Shown: positions 35,112-44,004, numbered from the stretch's first letter. The stretch: 54,058 nucleotides of DNA from Bacteroidales bacterium (GCA_003141415.1 PLLX01000194.1:355-54412), one strand, 5' to 3'. Numbers and translations are program-made. Notes: generated from the letters alone by a model not told the origin.

Positions 35112-37055
35112 ATGGCCCTGACAATAATAAGTTTAATAAAACAAGTCCCGCTCCCAAGCGAAATGAGAATGGGTGAAGATGGACTAATGGACCGGACAAA
35201 AGCAAAATCAATAATCAATATTGATTGTCAGTTTGGGTTGGAAGCCGGGTTACAACTCAGGAAACAGCATCCTGACGCAAGATTAATCGTTTGCTCTATG
35301 GGTCCAAAATCTTTTGAGACCTCTCTTAGAACAGCTATTTCAATGGGCTATGACAAAGCTTACCTGTTATCCGACCGCAAACTTGCCGGAAGCGATACCT
35401 ATGCTACCGGGCTGGCAATTTCTACCATGCTTAAACACTTAGGCTTTACAAAAGAATCTAAAGATCCTTTTATAATTTTAGCCGGCCGGCAAACAAGCGA
35501 TGGCGATACTGCACATGTTCCATCACAGGTAGCCGAAAATATCGGAATTCCTCAAGCCACTTTTGTAGAGAGCGTCAAAGCTGATGGAGACGGTAATGTA
35601 ATTGCAAAAAGGATTATAGAAGGGGGATATCAAATGCTGAAATTACCCATCCCTTGTGTTATATCACTGACTCCAACCGGAATTCCTCCCCGTAAGCCTT
35701 CGTTAATCGGAGCAATAAAAGCCCGCACCCTGGAAATTACAACTTTTGGAATTGACGATATTGGTTTGGGAACCGAAAAAATTGGCATTAATGGTTCCCC
35801 GACTATTGTAGTAAAAGTAGTTAATATTGTAAGCGACCGTCCGCCAATAACAATGTCGGAAGGTCACAATGAAGCTTCATTAGTTGATAGTTTAATAGCT
35901 AACTTTAAAAAAGGAGGGAATGTTTTAGAAAAGAAGGAGAAAGTAGTTAAAAAGGAAATTGAACGTCCTGATTTTCCCGAAAAAGACTTCAGAAACGGGG
36001 CAAGAGGAATTATTACCTGGGCTGAGGTAACTAACGGGAAAATCTCCAGACCTTCACTAGAACTGTTGACTCCGGCCAGAAACCTTGCAAAGCAGTTAGG
36101 TAACGACACGAAAGTGATGACATTAATAATAGGTAAAAATGTTAAACCATTGGCTCAGACTTTGATTGAACATGGTTCAGATGAGGTTATTATAGTTGAA
36201 AATGACAATCTTGAAGAATATCTTGTTCTCCCGTTTTCATCAATTTTCGCACAGGTCATTATGGAAAGAAAACCGGAAATTGCTCTTTTTGCTGCAACCA
36301 CATCAGGACGGGAATTAGCTCCGAGAATTGGCATGAAAACCGATAGCGGAGTAACAGCAGACTGTACCGGACTTGAAATCGGAGAGTACATAGATAAAAA
36401 AGAAAAAGTGATTTATAAACCCATTCTTGAATCACGGCGACCGACCTATGGTGAAAGTAAACTTGCCACTATTCTTGGATTTGTTTGTCCGCAGATCTCA
36501 ACAGCCAGGGCCGGCACATTTGAAGTTCCTAACCGTGTTGAGGGAAGACAAGGTATTATTTCAGCTTTCAATCCTGTTTTAAACGATAAAGATTTTGTTG
36601 TTGAAATTCTTAAAACAGTAAGAGGTGAAGGCGGATTACAAAATCTTTTCGATGCTGACATAATAATTTCGGGCGGCAGAGGTGCCACAATCGATAATTT
36701 AGCTCTGATAAAAGCTCTGGCTGAAGCATTAAAAAATCAGGGTGTAAATGCTGAATGGGCCAGCAGCCGCCCGGTAGTTGACGAAGGGATTGTTGAATAT
36801 GCAAGACAAATCGGTCAGACGGGTAAAACAATTCGTCCTAAAGTATATGTTGCCGTTGGTGTATCAGGTGCAATTCAGCACTTGGCCGGTATGAAAGAAT
36901 CTGAAAAAATTATTGCTATAGACCACAATCCAAAAGCTCACATTTTCCATTATGCAGACTTTGGGATTGTTGGTGAATATACCGATATCATACCGGAATT
37001 AATTGACCGGGTTAAGGCTGGATTTAAATTCGGTATTGAGTCTAAGAAAAATTAA
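35112..37055 (+). CDS. Fused electron transfer flavoprotein, beta and alpha subunits in one chain
   Basis: The 647-residue protein is EtfB (residues about 1-255: 'TIISLIKQVPLPSEMRMGEDG', 'AGRQTSDGDTAHVPSQVAE', 'CVISLTPTGIPPRKPSLIGAIKA') joined by a charged linker (about 262-290, 'NVLEKKEKVVKKEIERPD') to EtfA (about 295-640). EtfA carries the FAD site 'SGGRGATIDNLALIKALAEAL' near residue 520, 'SRPVVDEG', 'GVSGAIQHLAG' and 'AIDHNPKAHIFHYADFGIVGEY'. Usually these are two genes. The single frame shows no stop or frameshift at the junction. It should shuttle electrons from acyl-CoA-type dehydrogenases to ETF-QO; no such dehydrogenase gene lies in the window. Confidence 0.93.
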   Translation: MALTIISLIKQVPLPSEMRMGEDGLMDRTKAKSIINIDCQFGLEAGLQLRKQHPDARLIVCSMGPKSFETSLRTAISMGYDKAYLLSDRKLAGSDTYATGLAISTMLKHLGFTKESKDPFIILAGRQTSDGDTAHVPSQVAENIGIPQATFVESVKADGDGNVIAKRIIEGGYQMLKLPIPCVISLTPTGIPPRKPSLIGAIKARTLEITTFGIDDIGLGTEKIGINGSPTIVVKVVNIVSDRPPITMSEGHNEASLVDSLIANFKKGGNVLEKKEKVVKKEIERPDFPEKDFRNGARGIITWAEVTNGKISRPSLELLTPARNLAKQLGNDTKVMTLIIGKNVKPLAQTLIEHGSDEVIIVENDNLEEYLVLPFSSIFAQVIMERKPEIALFAATTSGRELAPRIGMKTDSGVTADCTGLEIGEYIDKKEKVIYKPILESRRPTYGESKLATILGFVCPQISTARAGTFEVPNRVEGRQGIISAFNPVLNDKDFVVEILKTVRGEGGLQNLFDADIIISGGRGATIDNLALIKALAEALKNQGVNAEWASSRPVVDEGIVEYARQIGQTGKTIRPKVYVAVGVSGAIQHLAGMKESEKIIAIDHNPKAHIFHYADFGIVGEYTDIIPELIDRVKAGFKFGIESKKN

Positions 37056-37137
37056 TAGTTCAATGAAATGCTGACATTCGGGAATCGAAAAAATTCCTGA
37101 AAAACAATTTTAAATTTCAATTAATCATTAAAGCTTG

Positions 37138-37755
37138 ATGAACGAATTTGATTTAAAAGCAGCCGAATGGGACCAGAACCCAATAATCTGGGAGCGTGCT
37201 GAGGCTATTGCAAATGAGATTAAAAAACTTGTTCCGCTACAAAAGCAGATGACTGCTCTTGAATTCGGTGCGGGCACCGGAGTAACCAGTTTTATCCTGA
37301 AAGATTCGTTAAAAGAAATCACTTTAATGGATAACTCATCGGAAATGGTTAAGGTAATGAATAACAAAATAAAGACATTGAAGGTTAAGAATCTCAAAAC
37401 ACTAAACTTCAATCTTGAACAGAACGACTTTAAAGATGCAAAGTTCGATCTTATCTTTAACCAGATGGTTCTTCATCATATTACTGATATTAAAGATATT
37501 ATCACGAAATTTTATAATCTCCTCAATCCCGGAGGTTTTCTGGCAATTGCAGACCTGTATACTGAAGACGGTTCGTTTCATGGTGAAGGATTTACAGGTC
37601 ATAAAGGTTTTGATCCGTCAGATTTGTCATCTATGCTCTTAAAGTCAGGCTTCAAAAATATAACCCATCATAAATGTTTTGTTATTAATAAAAAAATCTC
37701 AGATGCTGTAACAAAAGAATTTGATGTTTTTCTGCTTATAGCACAACGACCTTAA
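37138..37755 (+). CDS. Class I SAM-dependent methyltransferase
   Basis: The true start is the ATG at 37138; the ORF track begins one codon earlier at a TTG. The 205-residue protein has the methyltransferase fold with SAM motif I 'ALEFGAGTGVTSFIL', acidic motif II 'ITLMDNSSEMVKVM' and post-II 'FDLIFNQMVLHHITDI', plus 'LLNPGGFLAIADLY'. It fits small cytoplasmic methyltransferases of unknown substrate (Methyltransf_11/25 type). It is 80 bp after the fused ETF gene on the same strand and may share its transcript. Confidence 0.88.
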   Translation: MNEFDLKAAEWDQNPIIWERAEAIANEIKKLVPLQKQMTALEFGAGTGVTSFILKDSLKEITLMDNSSEMVKVMNNKIKTLKVKNLKTLNFNLEQNDFKDAKFDLIFNQMVLHHITDIKDIITKFYNLLNPGGFLAIADLYTEDGSFHGEGFTGHKGFDPSDLSSMLLKSGFKNITHHKCFVINKKISDAVTKEFDVFLLIAQRP

Positions 37756-38225
37756 ACTGCCTTTTACTTAATTCTGCGTTTAGAGCTGTCTCCATGGATG
37801 TGCGCGGGCTATTAATCGTCTCGTTACTGAATTCGCTAAAAGTTGTGGGTGGAAGAAGGTTAATCAGAAGTAATTATTATATTAGTACTTCTCAGAACAG
37901 ATTTAGATAAGCTTAAAAATGCCAAAGAACTTGGTGCCGCGCCAGTTATTTATAAATCTTTATTCAAATAGTCAATTATACACAAATTTTGAAATGCTTC
38001 CAGCATTCCTGGTTTTCAGCACCAATATTTTTAAATAAACTTGATTAAAAAAACTGTATTAAAAGGACAAAATAAATTCAACTCAGCACATTTGATATTT
38101 AACAGAAAGGTTCCTGGTCCCTTCAAAACAGGCTTTTTTGTCTACTCCTTATTCCTGGTGTTCAGACCAAAGGGCAGGTAGAGTGGACAAAAACTCAGAA
38201 GACTTGTGAGAGCAAGCAAAACGGT
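37756..38225 (+). other. 470-bp gap with gene relics
   Basis: No intact gene. At 37882-37971 a short frame ends 'LKNAKELGAAPVIYKSLFK', which resembles the C-terminal end of a response-regulator receiver domain. At about 38105-38225 an open frame leads into the next ORF with a signal-peptide-like 'LFCLLLIPGVQTKGQVEW' stretch that has no clear start. Both look like leftovers. A T-rich stretch near 38130 may be a terminator. Confidence 0.35.
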
Positions 38226-38543
38226 ATGTTCGGATTCAACATTATTAAAAGGTACTTCGAGCAAAACACAAACCTGATCAATACAGTCCGTAACCTTATG
38301 TATAAGCAGATGAATGGCCGGATGGCAGATTCATTATTATATATAGATAGTTTAAAAAACGAGAAAGCAGAAATATTTCAACTTCTTTCAAGGAAAAATC
38401 TAGCTGATTTTGCAGGAATTTCAACTGAAAGTGCAGTAAAGATGCTTAAAACATTTGAAAAAGACGGATTGATTAAACTGCAGGAAAAAGATATCAGAAT
38501 AATTAAACACAATGCCTTACTCGAAATAAGCCGAAAAGGATGA
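38226..38543 (+). pseudogene. C-terminal part of a Crp/Fnr-family regulator, N-terminal domain missing
   Basis: The 105-residue ORF matches the dimerisation helix and HTH domain of Crp/Fnr regulators: 'MYKQMNGRMADSLLYIDSL', 'FQLLSRKNLADFAGISTESAVKMLKTFEKDGLIKLQEKDIRII'. Members are about 220-230 residues with a cyclic-nucleotide-type sensor domain in the first half; nothing resembling it is encoded upstream. It is therefore probably a truncated relic, though a short DNA-binding-only protein cannot be excluded. Its stop lies 2 bp from the convergent CHAD gene. Confidence 0.75.
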
Positions 38544-38545
38544 TT

Positions 38546-39427
38546 TTAAATTACGAGCAACTTGAATCCCAAAATGTTTACGAGCTTCTGGCCCGGACAG
38601 AAAATCTGAAAAGCAGTGGGCCAGACTTTAGCAAGATAATGGTCCTGAGCTTCACGGAACTTTATTATTAACTCATCCATGGCAGGCAGGTTTGTGCCCT
38701 CTGAATATTTGTACTCTAAAGCTTTAATAATCTGAGCAAGGTCATTAAACTTTCCCAGATTCTGAGTCATACTATCAAGCTTTTTTTCAAGAGCTTTTAC
38801 CACTGATGGATTTAAAGGTCTGAAAAAGTAAAGCTGATAGAGAAAATCCTTGGCTTTTTTTCTTAATACATGCAACATTGCCGGTTTCGGATTATTTCTG
38901 CAGGACAGGTAAATATCCATAACCATTGTATATGAAATCTCGAGCCCTTTTATAAGAAGCTGAGGATCTATCATTTTCATAGATTGAAATCGTATCCGGT
39001 AACCTGTTTTATTTAAAAGAGAATCAATTTGTTCCAGTGCTGCTTTTAGCTCCTCTCCGGGTTCCGTTATAGGTTCACGTTTCTCAAGCAAAATGGTGAG
39101 GATAGCATTTTCGTGCAGTTGGGAAAAGATATCCGGATATTTTTTCCTGAACTCTTTAATAGTTTTTCGTTGCACAGAAGTTTCCCGCCATGGGCACATT
39201 ATTCTGCCTACTTCCCTTAGAGCGGCGATATCCCTCTCGTGGTAAGCCTTATCCAGCTGAGGAGCTGCAAGTTTCAAAACTGCTCTGGATTTCTTCATCA
39301 GAACACGAACATCATGGACTGTTTTCTCGTCAGTTACACCAGATTTCTTCAGCAAAGTTTGTGATTCTCTGATATATCCGGCAAGTGCAGGTTTGATCTG
39401 TTTCAATTTCACATAATCCAGTTCCAT
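38546..39427 (-). CDS. CHAD domain protein (polyphosphate-binding)
   Basis: The 293-residue all-helical protein has the CHAD pattern of conserved His, Lys and Arg: 'TVHDVRVLMKKSRAVLKLAAP' near residue 35, 'HVLRKKAKDFLYQLYFF' and 'LGKFNDLAQIIKAL'. CHAD domains bind inorganic polyphosphate along a basic surface and are often encoded next to polyphosphate kinase. Here ppk1 is 1.7 kb away on the other strand with PFK and SixA between. The C-terminus ends 'LVNILGFKLLVI' without a membrane segment. It is cytoplasmic or polyphosphate-granule associated by inference. Confidence 0.88.
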   Translation of the reverse strand: MELDYVKLKQIKPALAGYIRESQTLLKKSGVTDEKTVHDVRVLMKKSRAVLKLAAPQLDKAYHERDIAALREVGRIMCPWRETSVQRKTIKEFRKKYPDIFSQLHENAILTILLEKREPITEPGEELKAALEQIDSLLNKTGYRIRFQSMKMIDPQLLIKGLEISYTMVMDIYLSCRNNPKPAMLHVLRKKAKDFLYQLYFFRPLNPSVVKALEKKLDSMTQNLGKFNDLAQIIKALEYKYSEGTNLPAMDELIIKFREAQDHYLAKVWPTAFQIFCPGQKLVNILGFKLLVI

Positions 39428-39569
39428 CGAAATTATTGATACTATTAACTTACTTCATAAAATTAAGCAATTAATATAATACTAACAAACATACGAGAAA
39501 CACAGAGCACAATGAGAAAATCAAAATAATTGTAACAATTTATTAACTTCAATATAGCTATAAAGAGTT

Positions 39570-39577
39570 AAATTTGC
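39570..39577 (+). promoter_or_regulatory. Candidate -7 box (TAAATTTG) for the PFK-SixA-PPK1 genes
   Basis: TAAATTTG fits TAnnTTTG and lies 27 nt before the PFK start codon. The -33 position has no TTTG. Confidence 0.4.
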
Positions 39578-39603
39578 TTTAAACTAAATCTTAAGAAAAT
39601 ATA

Positions 39604-40647
39604 ATGAGTAAAATAACCAGAGGACAGAGGATTGGGATTCTTACTGCCGGAGGCGATTGTCCGGGTATAAATGCTGCTATACGCGGAGTCGGAAAAACTG
39701 CAATAGTTAAGTACGGCATGAGTCTGGTTGGCATAAGCGATGGATTCACAGGGATGATAAATAAGGAATACAGGGAACTTACTGAACAAGATCTTTCGGG
39801 CATACTTACTCTGGGCGGCACAATTCTCGGAACATCAAGGGAGAAACCATTTAAGAGCAGCGGGAAAGGGAAGAATGAAATAAGTAAACCTGTGCTAATT
39901 AAAGAGCATTATGATCAGCTGGGGCTCGATTGCCTTGTTTGCATAGGCGGAAACGGCACCCTTAAAACTGCTCACCTTCTCTCACAAGAGGGACTGAATG
40001 TTGTAGGCATACCAAAAACAATTGATAATGATGTCTGGGGCACCGATCTGACGTTCGGATTCGACTCAGCTGTAAATATTGCGACCGAAGCTATCGACCG
40101 TTTGCATTCAACGGCTAACTCCCATAAACGGATAATGATAATTGAACTTATGGGACACAATGCCGGATGGATAGCATTGTATTCCGGTATAGCAGGCGGA
40201 GGAGATGTTATACTGATACCTGAGATTGAATATGATGATAAGAAGGTTGCAGAATATCTTCTGCACCGTGTCAGCGAAAATAAACCGTACTCAATTGTTG
40301 TTGTCGCGGAGGGTATCAGGAATCCGCTAAAGGACAGCTGTTCTGCTGCTCAGTCTTTAAGTAAGAGAATATATGAACTTACCGGTCTCGAAACAAGAGA
40401 GACAGTATTGGGATACATCCAGAGAGGAGGTACCCCCTCTCCTATGGATCGTGTACTGGCAACAAGATATGGTTCTGCAGCTGCTGATTTGATCGCAGAG
40501 CGTGACTTTGGCAAAATGGTTGCTCTGAAAAATACTGAAATTGTATCCGTTCCCCTTTCTGAAGTTTCAGGAAAACTAAAACTTGTCGATCCAAAAGATC
40601 CTCTTGTGATCCAGGCTCAGAAGATGGGAACAAATTTCGGAATTTAA
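39604..40647 (+). CDS. pfkA: 6-phosphofructokinase (PfkA superfamily, group III-like)
   Basis: The 347-residue enzyme phosphorylates fructose 6-phosphate. 'RIGILTAGGDCPGINAAI' opens the fold; 'SREKPFKSS' and 'LVCIGGNGTLKTA' form the phosphoryl-donor site; 'IPKTIDNDVWGTDLTFGFDSA' holds the catalytic Asp; 'GHNAGWIALYSGIA' and 'LGYIQRGGTPSPMDR' bind the sugar phosphate. At the donor-deciding positions it has Gly (ATP-type) in GGNGT but Lys (PPi-type) in PKTIDND, the combination of group III enzymes such as actinobacterial ATP-PFKs. Asn replaces the usual Asp of GGDG. ATP use is likely but PPi or polyphosphate use deserves a test given the neighbours. Confidence 0.93.
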   Translation: MSKITRGQRIGILTAGGDCPGINAAIRGVGKTAIVKYGMSLVGISDGFTGMINKEYRELTEQDLSGILTLGGTILGTSREKPFKSSGKGKNEISKPVLIKEHYDQLGLDCLVCIGGNGTLKTAHLLSQEGLNVVGIPKTIDNDVWGTDLTFGFDSAVNIATEAIDRLHSTANSHKRIMIIELMGHNAGWIALYSGIAGGGDVILIPEIEYDDKKVAEYLLHRVSENKPYSIVVVAEGIRNPLKDSCSAAQSLSKRIYELTGLETRETVLGYIQRGGTPSPMDRVLATRYGSAAADLIAERDFGKMVALKNTEIVSVPLSEVSGKLKLVDPKDPLVIQAQKMGTNFGI

Positions 40648-40685
40648 TTCCTCGTTAACATTTGTTATTCAATTGATTGTAGGAA

Positions 40686-41183
40686 ATGAAAAAAATAATA
40701 TTTATCCGTCATGGAAAAGCCGAAGACGAATCCTCTGAGATTTCAGATTTCGAAAGATCCCTTACTCTGAAGGGAAAAGTTATCTCAAGACTTATGGCAC
40801 GTAAACTTGTTGAAAAAGAAAAATCTCCAGGGATCATTCTTTCAAGTCCTGCTTTCAGGGCTATTGAAACAGCATTAATCTTTGCAGGTGAATATGGTAT
40901 CAGTGCTGAAAATGTCTTCATGAACAGCAGTATTTATTATAAGATGAGCCTGCAGAATCTGCCTGCTATTCTTTCCGGCATCAATGAAGATGCTGAAGCT
41001 GTAACCCTTTTTGGACATAACCCTTCTTTTTCGCATATAGCAAATAGCCTTAGTAAGGAAGGATGCGATCTTATTCCTAAAAGCGGGGTAGTTTCCATCA
41101 TCTTCAATATCGAGACATGGTCTGATATCGTCCGCAAAAGCGGAAAGATTGAATATTTTCTAAATCCAGAAAAATTACTATGA
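40686..41183 (+). CDS. sixA: SixA-type phosphohistidine phosphatase
   Basis: The 165-residue histidine phosphatase has the RHG motif at residues 8-10 ('FIRHGKAED'), 'GKVISRLMARKLVEK', 'SPAFRAIETALIFAG' and the second catalytic His in 'VTLFGHNPSFSHIAN'. SixA removes phosphate from protein phosphohistidine. The gene overlaps ppk1 by 4 bp (ATGA). PPK1 works through a phosphohistidine, so the pairing suggests SixA resets or controls it (inference). The same pair is common near CHAD proteins. Confidence 0.9.
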   Translation: MKKIIFIRHGKAEDESSEISDFERSLTLKGKVISRLMARKLVEKEKSPGIILSSPAFRAIETALIFAGEYGISAENVFMNSSIYYKMSLQNLPAILSGINEDAEAVTLFGHNPSFSHIANSLSKEGCDLIPKSGVVSIIFNIETWSDIVRKSGKIEYFLNPEKLL

Positions 41184-43243
41184 ATAAAAAATATATTCCA
41201 AAGGAGATAAGCTGGCTGTCTTTTAATGAACGTGTTTTACAGGAAGCAGATAACAAAGAAGTACCCCTTCTGGAAAGGTTCAAGTTTCTCGGTATTTATT
41301 CCAATAACCTTGATGAATACTTCAGAGTAAGGGTTGCAACTCTGAAAAGGTTATCAATGTTTAGTTCCAGGTCAAAGGAAATACTTGGTTACAATCCAAA
41401 GACCACTCTTAAAACAATTCATGAAATTGTCATTGCCCATAATGCAAAATTTGAAAAGATCTATACAGGTCTCCTGCACGAGCTGGCGAAACATAATACT
41501 CATATTATAAATGAGAAACAGTTGAATCAGGAACAAGCTGAATTTGTCAGAAAATACTTTCATAAAGAGGTTAGAACCAGACTTATGCCTTTCCTGATTG
41601 AAAAGGATACAAACCTGCCTAATCTTACTGATGATGCTATTTACCTGGCTATCTATCTGGCAAAATCTGAAACACAAAGAAGAAGATATGCACTCCTCGA
41701 GATTCCAACTAATGTATTGCCCAGATTCATTATACTTCCTGAAAAAGATGATGGCAAGTACATTATTTTCCTCGATGATATCATCCGGTTTGGCTTAAAT
41801 GAGATTTTCTTCATCTTCGATTATGATGATATTTCCGCTTATACCATTAAACTCACTAAAGATGCTGAGCTTGAGATAGCCGATGATATATCTGAAAGCT
41901 ATATTGATAAGCTTTCCAAGAGTTTACTGCAACGTAAAAGGGGTACACCTGTTCGTTTTATCTACGATCGTACTATGCCTCCGGATCTTTTGAAAATCAT
42001 AACAAGGAAACTGAATTTCGGACCCGACGATGTGACTATCCCCAGTAACAGGTATCATAATTTTAAAGATTTCATGAATTTTCCGAATCCGGGTCGGAAG
42101 AAATTATTTAGTGAACCGCTCATTCCAATTCCTCATCATGATATTCAGCCGGGAAGGAGCATCTTATCGGCGATAAAAAAGAAAGACATCATGTTATTTT
42201 TCCCGTATCACCCTTTTGACCACTTTATTGACCTGCTACGGGAGGCGTCAATTGATCCTTATGTGACATCCATTCAGATCACCCTCTATCGACTTGCAAG
42301 GAACTCAAGCGTCATCAACGCCCTTTTAAATGCAGTCAGAAATGGCAAGTCCGTAACAACTGTGGTTGAACTGCAAGCCAGGTTTGACGAGGAAGCGAAT
42401 ATTCTCTGGGGTAATAAACTTCGCGAAGAGGGTGTAAAAGTAATTTATGGAGTGCCCGGCTTAAAAGTGCATTCAAAACTCTGTCTTATAACGCGGGTGA
42501 AAAATGATATTACTCAACGGTATGCTGCTGTGGGTACAGGCAATTTTAATGAAGATACTGCAAGAGTATATACGGACCTTCTTCTCTTAACCACCGATAA
42601 AAAGATCACAAATGAGGTTTTTAAAGCATTTAACTTCTTTAGTGTAAACTATAAAAAGGATAACTTCTATCATCTTGTTCTTTCACCATTTTTCCTGAGA
42701 AACAAGATTATTCTTCTTATTGAAAATGAAATCAAAAATGCCAAAGCCGGTAAAAAAGCTTTCATCTACATGAAACTTAATAATCTTACCGACAGTGAGA
42801 TAATTGACTACCTGTATGAGGCAAGTCAGGCTGGCGTCAAAATCAGATTGATCGTAAGGGGAATGTTATCTCTTATCCCAGGAGTGAAAAAACTCAGCGA
42901 AAAAATAGAAGCCATCGGAATCGTTGACAGGCTTCTTGAACACTCAAGATTCTTTATTTTTTGCAACGGAGGAAACGATCAGATATATATTAGTTCGGCG
43001 GACCTTATGACAAGAAACATTGATCACAGAATCGAGGTTACCTGCCCCATCTTTGACAAGAACATAAAATGCGAAATAAGGAAAATATTTGATATCCAGT
43101 GGGAAGACAATGTTAAAGCCAGGATATTTGACGCAACCCAATCAAATACATTTGTTAAGGCCGGCAAGAATATCATAAACCAATCTCAGATTGAAGTATA
43201 TAACTGGTTTAAGAAGGCAAATGAGAAACTTACTACCAAGTAA
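41180..43243 (+). CDS. ppk1: Polyphosphate kinase 1
   Basis: The 687-residue enzyme polymerises the gamma-phosphate of ATP into polyphosphate. N-domain 'ISWLSFNERVLQEADN' and head domain 'NNLDEYFRVRVATLKRL' are followed by the phospholipase-D-like catalytic domains: 'HPFDHFIDLLREAS', 'VELQARFDEEANILWGNKL', the phosphorylated histidine His431 in 'KVHSKLCLITR', and 'SRFFIFCNGGNDQIYISSADLMTRNIDHRIEV'. All catalytic features are present, and length matches E. coli PPK (688). It is translationally coupled to sixA, and an ICMT-like gene follows 18 bp later. Confidence 0.96.
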   Translation: MNKKYIPKEISWLSFNERVLQEADNKEVPLLERFKFLGIYSNNLDEYFRVRVATLKRLSMFSSRSKEILGYNPKTTLKTIHEIVIAHNAKFEKIYTGLLHELAKHNTHIINEKQLNQEQAEFVRKYFHKEVRTRLMPFLIEKDTNLPNLTDDAIYLAIYLAKSETQRRRYALLEIPTNVLPRFIILPEKDDGKYIIFLDDIIRFGLNEIFFIFDYDDISAYTIKLTKDAELEIADDISESYIDKLSKSLLQRKRGTPVRFIYDRTMPPDLLKIITRKLNFGPDDVTIPSNRYHNFKDFMNFPNPGRKKLFSEPLIPIPHHDIQPGRSILSAIKKKDIMLFFPYHPFDHFIDLLREASIDPYVTSIQITLYRLARNSSVINALLNAVRNGKSVTTVVELQARFDEEANILWGNKLREEGVKVIYGVPGLKVHSKLCLITRVKNDITQRYAAVGTGNFNEDTARVYTDLLLLTTDKKITNEVFKAFNFFSVNYKKDNFYHLVLSPFFLRNKIILLIENEIKNAKAGKKAFIYMKLNNLTDSEIIDYLYEASQAGVKIRLIVRGMLSLIPGVKKLSEKIEAIGIVDRLLEHSRFFIFCNGGNDQIYISSADLMTRNIDHRIEVTCPIFDKNIKCEIRKIFDIQWEDNVKARIFDATQSNTFVKAGKNIINQSQIEVYNWFKKANEKLTTK

Positions 43244-43261
43244 GCTACAACTTTTTTAATA

Positions 43262-43786
43262 ATGAAATATACAATATTTATTGCCGGAACTATTCTGATC
43301 ATAATCTTTTCCTGGTATTTATCAATTAAATACAAAAGGTATCATGGTATTGCCAGATTCTTCGCATTCGAGAGTGTTTTCATCCTTGTCTTATTAAATT
43401 TTAAGGTCTGGTTCATTAATCCGTTTTCACCGTTTCAGGTAGTCTCTTGGTTCCTTCTGATTCTTTCAGTTTATGTGGTTATTACAGGCTATCTTTTACT
43501 TAAGAGAAAAGGGAAGCCTGACAGTAATTTTGAAAACACATCATTGCTTGTGAAATCAGGTATTTACAGTTACATAAGACATCCATTGTACCTTTCAATA
43601 TTCCTTTTAGGTACCGGAGTTATGTTAAAAAATCCCGAACCGGCTCAATTGTGTCTTGGAGTCATTAACCTTATCGCTGTATACATTACTGCATGCATTG
43701 AAGAAAAAGAAATGATATCAAAGTTTGGAGACGACTACAGGGTGTATATGAAAGAGACTAAGATGTTTATTCCCTTTATAGTCTGA
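43262..43786 (+). CDS. Isoprenylcysteine carboxyl methyltransferase/phospholipid methyltransferase-like membrane protein
   Basis: The 174-residue protein has about four to five membrane helices and the C-terminal ICMT/PEMT signature 'GIYSYIRHPLYLSIFLLGTG' and 'EEKEMISKFGDDYRVYMKET', which binds S-adenosylmethionine. Bacterial members methylate lipids or unknown membrane substrates, not prenylated proteins. It follows ppk1 closely and probably shares its transcript, but I see no functional link to polyphosphate. Confidence 0.87.
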   Translation: MKYTIFIAGTILIIIFSWYLSIKYKRYHGIARFFAFESVFILVLLNFKVWFINPFSPFQVVSWFLLILSVYVVITGYLLLKRKGKPDSNFENTSLLVKSGIYSYIRHPLYLSIFLLGTGVMLKNPEPAQLCLGVINLIAVYITACIEEKEMISKFGDDYRVYMKETKMFIPFIV

Positions 43787-43787
43787 T

Positions 43788-43830
43788 TGTCTTGCATTCT
43801 TGCATTCTTGCGGTCTTGTTGTCTTGCCAA
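43788..43830. repeat. Degenerate octanucleotide array near TCTTGCAT
   Basis: Units TCTTGCAT, TCTTGCAT, TCTTGCGG, TCTTGTTG, TCTTGCCA follow the ICMT-like stop codon by one base. Farther on (43866-43910) the unit GCCTTTGTG/ACGCCTTTG appears, as also at 23288-23310. Apart from the relic below, the 490-bp gap to 44278 holds no gene. Confidence 0.75.
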
Positions 43831-44004
43831 TCTGTCAGTAAAGCCTTTACAGCCCTCTATAACTTTTATGCCTTTGTGCCTTTAAACTGTTACGCCTTTG
43901 AAACGTTACACAAATTCTCCACAAAAAAGTTTTATTCAGAATTATTCTAAACAATCTTTTTTAGGATTGTTAAAGAAGTACACAAAACTTAATAATTATC
44001 TCAA

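Noticed and set aside
36446-36831. Minus-strand ORFs inside the ETF fusion
   Set aside because: They are shadows of the EtfA half, with no start signals and no fold; the plus-strand frame carries all family motifs.
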